A stretch of 64,000 nt of DNA, taken from assembly GCA_025765615.1 (NCBI GenBank), contig JAIVFJ010000144.1, positions 62,001-126,000 on the forward strand, read 5' to 3'. The position numbers and the translations under genes were made by a program. Source of the stretch: Zopfochytrium polystomum (Eukaryota; Chytridiomycota; Chytridiomycetes; Chytridiales; Chytridiaceae). A model generated the notes under the pieces. The model was not told where the DNA came from, searched no databases, and saw only the letters and a list, made by a program, of their open reading frames with translations. How positions within the stretch are numbered: the first letter of the stretch is position 1; every line of letters starts with the position of its first letter. Shown here in pieces: positions 56,440 through 62,945 of the stretch.

Positions 56440-56671
56440 TAGGGGTAGTTTGTTCGACAGGTTCATATTAGAGTTAGCAAAATGTTAGAATCAGTCAGGG
56501 TTAATTTCCAAATAAGGAAATAGTTCGGAACGTCTGTTCGACGGGTTTGATCTGAAACGAGAATACCAAATAAGGAAATATTAGAGAAAAGCTAATGAAA
56601 TTTACCATAAATTAGGAAGAAAATATTGGGAAAAATATATATGAAAATTTTTTAGAAAAAAAAAACAAATA
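56440..56671. other. AT-rich non-coding stretch
   Basis: No gene. Two GTTCGAC-x2-GGTT words (about 56451 and 56533) also occur at 47586 and 51810. Confidence 0.4.
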
Positions 56672-57150
56672 ATATGTTTCATGTAAGAGCTAGTGAAATG
56701 TGACACAAATTAGAATATGATATTGAGATTAGATTTTTAGTGGTGATGTAATATACATTTCAGTTGATAAATATATATTACACATTTTATCAAATGAAAT
56801 GTAACCATAAATTAGGTTAGAAATGTTAAAAAAAGACTTTAGTTGCTGATGTAATATACTTTTCAGTTGACAAATATATATTACAACATTTATTCAAAAT
56901 ATACACCATATTTATGTCACATTATTAGAAAAGAAGACAAAAAATTAGGATTAGGGCTAAAAAAATGTCAAATAATTAGAAAAAATAACCAGAAATATGA
57001 TTAAAATACTCTAAATTCTCGCGAAACAGTCCATAAAAAACTTTAATATCAAATTTTATTTAAAAAATCTTTATATATTATATTTTGTTCTTTTTTTGGA
57101 CATTATTTCTAAAATTTTGTTTTCTTGACACTTAAAAAAAAAAGCTTTCT
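56672..57150 (-). repeat. Right inverted repeat of the 29.6-kb segment
   Basis: Reverse complement of 27552-28024: shared blocks include TTACATCACCACTAAAAATC and the AATTTGTGTCACATTTC region, the ACCATATTTATGTCACATTA region and TTGGACATTATTTCTAAAAT. It ends outward with TTGACACTT, an A run, AGCTTTCTGCGGCTTTGTAG. Confidence 0.9.
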
Positions 57151-57170
57151 GCGGCTTTGTAGTGTTCGGT

Positions 57171-57190
57171 TTTGCAGCGCTATGGGCTTT
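57171..57190 (-). terminator. Broken 3' hairpin (half copy)
   Basis: On the minus strand GAGAAAGCCCATAGCGCTGC is the left arm of the standard hairpin (as at 42865). The loop and right arm are replaced by AAAACCGAACACTACAAAGC, the tip of the inverted repeat. The junction thus cut a pre-existing hairpin. Confidence 0.75.
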
Positions 57191-57211
57191 CTCTTACATT
57201 TTTCTCTTCAC

Positions 57212-57562
57212 TCAAAACCATACTTTTCCTGCCATCACACTTCTCATTCCCACCTCTGTATTCCTAAACTCATACTCTTTGTACAAGATCACTTTATTCT
57301 CTACACACTTTCTCACTCTCACCTTTCCTTCCACCTTTCCTCTTTTCAACTCCATTCCCAGTTGTTTCTCCAAATTTATCACTTTTGCTGCATCATCTCT
57401 CACTTCTACATACTTCATTATTATTCTTACTATCTCCATTGGCATTCTTCCATACACATTCTCTTTCTTGTCTCTGTGTTTTGCACACTTTTTTCCTTCC
57501 CTCGACTTTACTCCACACACTTGTCCTTTACGTGCTCCTTTCTGTATCTCGTAGTCACACAT
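57212..57562 (-). CDS. Cys-motif / F-box-like small viral protein, 116 residues
   Basis: Start at 57562 (MCDYEIQKGARKGQVCGVKS), chosen because the promoter lies directly upstream and paralogues start MCDYE; an upstream ATG four codons earlier also exists. KKCAKH completes the metal-binding pattern. RMPMEIVRIIMKYVEVRDDA is the F-box-like stretch, followed by KVINLEKQLGMELKRGKVEG. Intact frame ending MAGKVWF. It has lost the normal 3' hairpin, since the inverted-repeat junction cuts it. Confidence 0.7.
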   Translation of the reverse strand: MCDYEIQKGARKGQVCGVKSREGKKCAKHRDKKENVYGRMPMEIVRIIMKYVEVRDDAAKVINLEKQLGMELKRGKVEGKVRVRKCVENKVILYKEYEFRNTEVGMRSVMAGKVWF

Positions 57563-57579
57563 CCTTAACTCCACCCACC

Positions 57580-57612
57580 AAGTTCCTCACAAAATTCACT
57601 TTTTTCTCCGCC
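57580..57612 (-). promoter_or_regulatory. Class 1 promoter cassette
   Basis: Minus strand: CTCGGCGGAGAAAAAAGTGA, ATTTTGTGAGGAACTTG, about 20 bases before ATG 57562. Confidence 0.7.
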
Positions 57613-58054
57613 GAGAATTCATTTCTTTTTCAATTCCTTTGTTTTTTCTTTCCACACATATTCTATCTTTTTCTCTAACTTCTTGGATTAATGTTTTATC
57701 AGTTGTCACAACTATGTCATCAACGTAATTTAACGTCACACAATCATCCCAATTATTCCAGTATTTTATCGCCAATTCATGTATCGTTACAGTATCCATT
57801 CTCACTAATATTTCTTCTTCGTGGTCCTTACGCTCCAATATTTCACATTTTTGACCCTTTCTTTTCCCGTTCTTCAGTATGTGTTTGCATTTTTTACTCT
57901 CATATTCTTCAATCCATGATTCATATGCTTCCACCAATTGTGGTACATTCTTCATTTTTCCCTTCACTTTCATTATTTTTTCCATATTTTCTTTGGTGTA
58001 TTCCAATTCAAGTTTCCACTTCCCATTTTCTTTTTTCACTTGGTAAACAAACAT
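57596..58054 (-). CDS. Hypothetical viral protein with one Cys-Lys-Gly module, 152 residues
   Basis: MFVYQVKKENGKWKLELEYT, a charged helical part, then CKHILKNGKRKGQKCEILER, a Cys module of the same type as in the 39.5-kb proteins, in a central position. Then LAIKYWNNWDDCVTLNYVDD and a basic end (MNSRRRKK). Intact frame. The end overlaps the promoter of the next gene on the same strand. Function unknown. Confidence 0.6.
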   Translation of the reverse strand: MFVYQVKKENGKWKLELEYTKENMEKIMKVKGKMKNVPQLVEAYESWIEEYESKKCKHILKNGKRKGQKCEILERKDHEEEILVRMDTVTIHELAIKYWNNWDDCVTLNYVDDIVVTTDKTLIQEVREKDRICVERKNKGIEKEMNSRRRKK

Positions 58055-58077
58055 TCTTCCTTCTGTTCAAGTCTTTC

Positions 58078-58116
58078 AAACTCCTCTCAAAATTCAGTTT
58101 TTTTCCACCCCAAAAC
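58078..58116 (-). promoter_or_regulatory. Class 1 promoter cassette
   Basis: Minus strand: GGGTGGAAAAAAACTGAATT, TTGAGAGGAGTTTG, then ATG 58054. The TTGGCGG word is degenerate here. Confidence 0.6.
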
Positions 58117-58124
58117 CTCTGTCA

Positions 58125-58172
58125 TAAAAAAAAGCCCCTAACACTGCTGGCTACAGTGCTAAGGGCTTTTTC
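58125..58172 (-). terminator. 3' hairpin, AGCCA loop (copy 7)
   Basis: Minus strand: AAAGCCCTTAGCACTGT, loop AGCCA, GCAGTGTTAGGGGCTTT and a T run. It follows the gene ending at 58187. Confidence 0.85.
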
Positions 58173-58186
58173 TCCACAACCTCACT

Positions 58187-58642
58187 TCAATTCACCACTG
58201 TCCTTGGATTCCACTTTCCGTGACACGTTCCCCTTAGTGAATACTCTTTACTGTATCCATTCATCTCCTTATAATCCTTGAAGGACATTGTACCAATTTT
58301 TCTCGACAATTCAAGAACTTTTCTTTCTGAATTTTCTTCAATTTTCCACGTGTTTCTCCTCTTGTTTTTCCCATCTGTTCCTACTATTTCAAATATCTCC
58401 ATTTTATCCTCATTCTGTATCACAAATGCAAAGTAATCCCCCACTTCTGCTCGGTTCCAACGTGTGTCATCCCAACATGCAACCCTTCCTTCTTTTATTT
58501 CTTCCATCTCACGATAATAATCCTCCTTTGCCAGTTTCCCATTTTCTGTTGATGGTTTTCCAGTATTCACCGGTGTTAATATCACCTTTTCCACTCTCTT
58601 GTTCCTTTTTACTTTTATTTCTATTTTCTCCTCTTCTTTCAC
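58187..58642 (-). CDS. Hypothetical viral protein with PUA/EVE-like segment, ~151 residues
   Basis: After a Lys/Glu-rich start comes CWDDTRWNRAEVGDYFAFVI, then KMEIFEIVGTDGKNKRRNTW and RKVLELSRKIGTMSFKDYKE, ending GTCHGKWNPRTVV. The pattern 'GD-FAF----------EIFEI-------R---W-----R-VL-LS' resembles small PUA/ASCH-like domains found in giant viruses, which bind modified nucleotides; this match is tentative. The true start is unclear: an ATG lies upstream at about 58677 but one base out of frame across an A run, so either a GTG-like start or a homopolymer slip is involved. Confidence 0.5.
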   Translation of the reverse strand: MKEEEKIEIKVKRNKRVEKVILTPVNTGKPSTENGKLAKEDYYREMEEIKEGRVACWDDTRWNRAEVGDYFAFVIQNEDKMEIFEIVGTDGKNKRRNTWKIEENSERKVLELSRKIGTMSFKDYKEMNGYSKEYSLRGTCHGKWNPRTVVN

Positions 58643-58689
58643 TTCTTTTTTCCTCTTTTTTTTCTTCCATTTTTGTTATGAATCACCCT

Positions 58690-58772
58690 CTGGGACCTTC
58701 TGGAACCTTCTGGAACATTCTAGAACATTCCTTCATGGAACCTTGTGGAACCTTCTGGAACCTTCTTTAGTA
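58690..58772. repeat. GGAACCTTCT decamer array resembling heat-shock elements
   Basis: CTTCTGGAACCTTCTGGAAC, ATTCTAGAACATTCCTTC, ATGGAACCTTGTGGAACC, TTCTGGAACCTTC. Alternating nGAAn and nTTCn pentamers, the binding pattern of heat-shock factor, continue through most of the array. It sits directly upstream of the minus-strand gene at 58642. Confidence 0.75.
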
Positions 58773-59125
58773 TAGATGAGAAGTTGAAGTGGGAAAGGGA
58801 GACGGGAATAAAACTGGAAAGGGGAAGAGTGGAGGTGAAAGAAGAAGTGAAGGAAAATATAGGGAGCATGAATGGGACGATAAGGGGTGAATTGGGGGCA
58901 GTGCTTCTATGGAAAAAAGAGGGAGGAATAATACTAAGTATGATAGTGAACTGTAATAAACGGATGGATGTGATAAGAATGGAAGGAGAGGAGGAGTATG
59001 AGTGGGAGTTCAAATTGATGGGGTGGTCTATATATGGGATGAGAGAAAGGAGAAGCGATGAAGGAGTGGGAGAAGAGAGTGGAGGAGTGGGAAGAGTGGA
59101 TCAGCGAGTGGCAATAAGAGACAAG
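58772..59125 (+). pseudogene. 5'-truncated copy of the Cys/F-box-like family
   Basis: It opens abruptly after the decamer array with SIDEKLKWERETGIKLERGR and VEVKEEVKENIG, matching residues after the F-box-like part of the 59674 protein. Then come WKKEGGIILSMIVNCN, KRMDVIRMEGEEEYEWEFKL and a diverged end. The N-terminal Cys module is gone. It retains its 3' hairpin. Confidence 0.6.
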
Positions 59126-59133
59126 AAACCAGA

Positions 59134-59184
59134 GAAAGCCCATCAAGGTAGCGCTGCAGCCAGCAGTGTTGTGGGCTTTTTTTA
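59134..59184 (+). terminator. 3' hairpin, AGCCA loop (copy 8)
   Basis: AAAGCCCATCAAGGTAGCGC-TGC, loop AGCCA, GCAGTGTTGTGGGCTTT and a T run. A six-base insertion bulges the left arm. Confidence 0.75.
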
Positions 59185-59195
59185 TGAAGGTAGAA

Positions 59196-59240
59196 GGTCA
59201 CGTGACTTGGAGAAAAAGTGAATTTTGTGAGGACTTTGAG
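59196..59240 (+). promoter_or_regulatory. Class 1 promoter cassette
   Basis: CACGTGACTTGGAGAAAAAG, TGAATTTTGTGAGGACTTTG; the GCGG word is missing. ATG at 59264. Confidence 0.7.
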
Positions 59241-59263
59241 AGGAGAGTGCGAAGGAGCGAAAA

Positions 59264-59554
59264 ATGATACAGAGAACGCCAAATGAAATTGTGGACATGA
59301 TATTTGAGTATATAAAACCAGGAGACATAAAAGGAAGCATTGATGAAATATTAAAATTGGAAAAAGAAATAAACAGATACTTTGGAAGAATGAAAGTAAC
59401 GCTGAGAATAAACATGAAGAAAAGGAAGGGATTGAAGAATATAAAAGTGAATGGAAAGATGCGTAGAATAACATTTACGATAAGGGGGAAAGTATTGTCA
59501 AGGTGGGATGGATCATTGGATCCAAGTTATACAGTAAAGCCAAAATACAATTAA
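59264..59554 (+). CDS. F-box-like small viral protein without Cys module, 96 residues
   Basis: RTPNEIVDMIFEYIKPGDIK followed by GSIDEILKLEKEINRYFGRM corresponds to the second domain of the family. The N-terminal Cys module present in paralogues is absent, so the protein begins almost at the F-box-like stretch. The C-terminal half (KVNGKMRRITFTIRGKVLSR) is beta-rich and ends VKPKYN. Intact, with its own promoter but no recognisable AGCCA hairpin before the next cassette. Confidence 0.65.
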   Translation: MIQRTPNEIVDMIFEYIKPGDIKGSIDEILKLEKEINRYFGRMKVTLRINMKKRKGLKNIKVNGKMRRITFTIRGKVLSRWDGSLDPSYTVKPKYN

Positions 59555-59611
59555 ATATGTTAGCCCGAGTGGCATGAGGTGGAGTAAGAAATGGGAAAAA
59601 AGATGGTGTAG

Positions 59612-59650
59612 GAGGTCATGGCGGAGGAAAACTGAATTTTGTGAGGGCTT
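59612..59650 (+). promoter_or_regulatory. Class 1 promoter cassette
   Basis: GTCATGGCGGAGGAAAACTG, AATTTTGTGAGGGCTTAA; ATG at 59674. Confidence 0.7.
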
Positions 59651-59673
59651 AATCGAAAAGCATCGGATAGGAA

Positions 59674-60279
59674 ATGTGTGACTACGAATGCGTGAAAGGA
59701 GCGAAGAAAGGAACAGTGTGTGGAGTAAAGTCGAGGGATGGAATGGAAAAATGTAGTAAACACAGAAAAGAAGGGAAGGGAGAGGAGAAGAAGGTGAAGG
59801 TGATGAAGGTGATAAAGAAGGAGATGAAAGTAGTGATGAAGTTCCCAATGGAGATAGTGGGGATGATAATGAGATATGTGGGAGAAGTGAAAGGGAGTAT
59901 AGATGAGAAGTTGAAGTGGGAAAGGGAGACGGGAATAAAACTGGAAAGGGGAAGAGTGGAGGTGAATGAAGAAGTGAAGAAAAATATAAGAAATGGTGAA
60001 ACATGGGAAAAAAAGGGGGGAATAATGATAAGTTTGACAGTGAAATGTGAGAAATGTAAGAGAAGTAAGAGATGGATGGTGGAATGTAGAGAGTATAGTA
60101 AACGGATGGATGTGATAAGAATGGAAGGAGAGGAGGAGTATGAGAGGGAGTACAAATTGATGGTGTGGACAGGTTTGGGGTGGGGTCCAAAACGAGAGGA
60201 AGGAGAGGATGAGAAGGAATGGAGGAAGCGAGTGAGAGTGTGGCAAGACTGGTTCAGCGAGACATTTCTTTTTATCTAG
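59674..60279 (+). CDS. Cys-motif / F-box-like viral protein, 201 residues
   Basis: The longest intact member. MCDYECVKGAKKGTVCGVKS, RDGMEKCSKH (complete ligand set), a Lys linker, KFPMEIVGMIMRYVGEVKGS and IDEKLKWERETGIKLERGRV. After EVNEEVKKNIRNGETWEKKG comes a beta-rich tail, LTVKCEKCKRSKRWMVECRE with a C-x2-C pair, then YEREYKLMVWTGLGWG and a basic end, RVWQDWFSETFLFI. Promoter and 3' hairpin are present, so it is the best candidate of the module for an expressed gene. Confidence 0.75.
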   Translation: MCDYECVKGAKKGTVCGVKSRDGMEKCSKHRKEGKGEEKKVKVMKVIKKEMKVVMKFPMEIVGMIMRYVGEVKGSIDEKLKWERETGIKLERGRVEVNEEVKKNIRNGETWEKKGGIMISLTVKCEKCKRSKRWMVECREYSKRMDVIRMEGEEEYEREYKLMVWTGLGWGPKREEGEDEKEWRKRVRVWQDWFSETFLFI

Positions 60280-60311
60280 GAAACGATCGAAATAAGAGAA
60301 AAATGTGAGAT

Positions 60312-60354
60312 AAAGCCCATAGCGCTGCAGCCAGCAGTGTTGTGGGCTTTTTTT
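60312..60354 (+). terminator. 3' hairpin, AGCCA loop (copy 9)
   Basis: AAAGCCCATAGCGCTGC, loop AGCCA, GCAGTGTTGTGGGCTTT and a T run. Same as copy 6. Confidence 0.85.
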
Positions 60355-60389
60355 AATGCCTGTTTTTAGGACAAGGTCATGTGAAAGTA

Positions 60390-60406
60390 TCGGGAATGGG
60401 CGTCCA
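60390..60406 (+). promoter_or_regulatory. Class 2 upstream element
   Basis: TATCGGGAATGGGCGTCC, about 28 bases before ATG 60433; a CATGTGA variant of the E-box is at 60379. Confidence 0.5.
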
Positions 60407-60432
60407 TTTATTTTTCCATATTCTTTTAGAAA

Positions 60433-60944
60433 TGGATACTGAAGAAATCATGCAACGAATTATGCATTTTTGTCTTGAAAATTATGACATTACTACTTTA
60501 TTTATTTTGTCAAAAATATCAAAAAAAGCTTGGAAGATATTAAAAAGAAATAGGAAAAAAATATTAAAGTATATTTTCTCCATATTTGAAATTAATTATA
60601 AAGAGGAAAACAATTTCATTTATGTCTACGATGAACATGAAGATATTGAACAGATCCTGAGAAGGTATTCAAATTGTACATGAAAATATATTATTTGGAC
60701 CAAATTTCTCTTGAACCTTATTTGACGACAGATATATTTGAGTTAGACAGCATTCCTGTTCTTCCAAATGCCAAAGTCTTTCAATGTCGATGCACAACTT
60801 TAAAAAAAATACCAAAACTTCCAAGTGCTAATATAATAACGTGTGAGGATAGTGAGATTGAAGATATTAATCATGCTCATAGTCTTAAAAAATTAAAATG
60901 CAAAAACAATAAAATTAAGGAGCTACCGTGTCTTCCTAAGGTTC
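60433..60944 (+). pseudogene. F-box plus leucine-rich repeat protein, frameshifted and cut at the 3' end
   Basis: MDTEEIMQRIMHFCLENYDI then TTLFILSKISKKAWKI is an F-box-like N-terminus. The frame shifts near 60680 into short LRRs: SIPVLPNAKVFQCRCTTLKK, IPKLPSANIITCEDSEIEDI, SLKKLKCKNNKIKELPCLP. These are 'LP-LP-LK-L-C--N-I' repeats of the type found in giant-virus and bacterial LRR proteins. Coding stops being viral at 60944, where GC-rich host sequence starts in the middle of a repeat, so the gene is severed by the integration or rearrangement junction. Confidence 0.65.
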
Positions 60945-60998
60945 GCTTGCTCAACTCTCGCTCAACTCCCCGCCGCCGCCGCCGCCGCCTCACCCAGC

Positions 60999-62450
60999 GG
61001 TCGCGCTGCGCACGTCCGCCACCGCAACGCGCAGCTCCTCCTCCCACCCCTTGGCCCTGATCCCGCACCTGCCCCCCAGCCCGCCCAGGCCGTTTGCACC
61101 CGACGAAGACGACGACGAAGTTGATGACTGCGACGACAATGCGGCGTCGTAACCATACCAGAACCCGTACCCGTCCGCCGGACCAGCGGCTGCCGCGCTT
61201 GCCGAGGCCGCGGCAGCGGCAATGGCCGCCTGCTCCCTCGCCGCCTTTTGCACCGCCTTGGCGTCCACCTCGCCCAGCTACTGCAAAAACGGACCCGTCC
61301 CCCCCGTGCTGCACCGCCGCACCGGCAGCAGCAGCACCACCACCACTGGAAACAGCGGCAGCCTCAAGCATCCCCACCAGCGTCTCGACACTCGCGTAGA
61401 ACCGCTGCACCTCAGCGTGCTCCGACGACATGAGGTCCGCTCGTCAGCAGCTGCTGCAGGCTGAGCGGGTTGTTGTTGATGTTGCTGGTGTTGCTGCTGT
61501 TGGTGCTGCCGGGCGGCGGCGTAAGATGACGCGGAAGAAAAACCAGTGACCGTCGATGGTTGCTGTTTGGGCGGCGGCGGCGGTGGAGCGAACGACGACG
61601 ACGACAACAACAACCGCGCGGTCTGCACGAGCCCGCCCACCAGCGTCCACGCAAACCCGGCCGCCGCCGACGCCGCAAAGCCCGTCAGCGCCCCAACGAC
61701 GCCTGCTGCCGACGCCGACGATCCATCTTGCCGCCACCGCCGCTCAGTCCTCCGCCTCCACTCTCCCCGATCGCCCCACCGTCTCAGTCGCTGCTCCCGC
61801 CGAATCCCCGCAAACAGCGCGCCACCAAAGATACCCGACGTGCGCTCTGGCGCCTGCCGGTTGCGCCGCACGCTCCGATGCAGACAGCACGAGCTTGAGG
61901 TCCCTGCAGTGGTTCAGAACGTGGCAGCGGAACGCCACGATCCAACGCACCCGTGACCACTGCCGGCCGAAGCCGTCCAAAGAAGTCGTCGTCGCATCAC
62001 TGTTGGGCTCAATCGGGGACGTGAGGAGCCCGCGTTCGATAAACCATTTTGGTTAACGGAGAAAAAAAAACCTACCTCGCAATAAAGTCCAGCACCTGCA
62101 GCTGGCACATCCGCAACACCAGCACCGTCTTGGCGACCGGCCCGAGCATGCTGGGGTCCACAGGCACCCTGGCACCCTCCAGGATCGCCTCGAGCGAGTC
62201 GTGCGCTGCCGTGTCGCGTGTCGCGGTCGCGGTCGAAGTGCTCGTCGTCAATCCACACTCGCCGCCACAGCCGATCCCCACTTCCGACCGCCGCCGCAGC
62301 CACAGCCACGGACGGGTCGTCCATCATGATCGAGTACCGCGACTGCGGCGCCTGTCGCATCCCGCCTCCACCGCCTCCACCGCCTCCGCCTGCTACATTG
62401 GCCGCGAGCCGCGCCCAGCCCCTCGAGGTCTTGTACCAGTTTTACTCAGC
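60999..62450 (-). CDS. GC-rich spliced host gene, unrecognised, membrane segment
   Basis: Visible exons: about 62450-62076 (NWYKTSRGWARLAANVAGGG, RYSIMMDDP, LEAILEGARVPVDPSMLGPV, AKTVLVLRMCQLQVLDFIAR, GTAGGT donor at 62075), then from 62000 (RQWSRVRWIVAFRCHVLNHC, RDLKLVLSASERAA), then a segment with a hydrophobic helix (VVGALTGFAASAAAGFAWTL VGGL), a Gln/Pro-rich region, and FYASVETLVGMLEAA. The last exon has Ala-rich AAIAAAAASASAAA and VADVRSATAG ending at a GTGAGG donor (60999). Frames change within the GC-rich part, so the exon structure is uncertain. I do not recognise it. The next intron runs into the virus-like block at 60944. Confidence 0.4.
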
Positions 62451-62945
62451 TGGAACAGAACGAAATGTGGGGACTCTGTGGGGACGCTGTGGAGAAATAG
62501 ACCATAACAAAACAAAAAAATTGACAAAAAAAATCAATTGTGGTTGTGGGGACCCTGTGGGAACGCTGATGAGAGGGACTCTGTGGGAACGCTGATGAGT
62601 GGGACTCTGTGGGAACGCTGTTGGAGTCATGCTCTGTGGGACGCAGTCTAACCATAATAAAACAAAAAAATTGTAAAAATAAAAAATCAATTGCTTGTGG
62701 GACTCTGTGGGGACGCTGTGGGAGCACTCTCTGTGGGACGCAGTGGGGAAATAGTTTTTTTTTTGCCCCTGTAAAACCATAACAAAATGAAAAAATTGAC
62801 AAAAAAAATCAATTGCCGTAATTGACAGACTCTGTTGGAATGCTTTTGGGGACGCTGTGGGACCCCACCGTCCGTGGGACGCAGTCGGGGACGCTGTGGG
62901 GCGACACCCTCTGTGGGACGCAGTCGGGCTTTGTTAGCACTAATA
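62450..62945. repeat. Minisatellite of GGGACTCTGTGGGAACGCTG-type units
   Basis: Units of about 20-26 bases (GGGACTCTGTGGGAACGCTG plus ATGAGT or variants) are separated by AT-rich spacers of the form CATAACAAAACAAAAAAATT / GACAAAAAAAATCAATTG that recur three times. It replaces the 3' part of the NACHT gene to its right. Confidence 0.85.

Noticed and set aside
27552..57150. Maverick/Polinton transposon
   Set aside because: No protein-primed DNA polymerase B, retroviral-type integrase, FtsK-like ATPase or capsid motif was found, and the length and gene set differ.
61278..61871. Known peroxin or other named membrane protein for the GC-rich gene
   Set aside because: The hydrophobic helix and Ala/Gly-rich parts alone do not identify a family.
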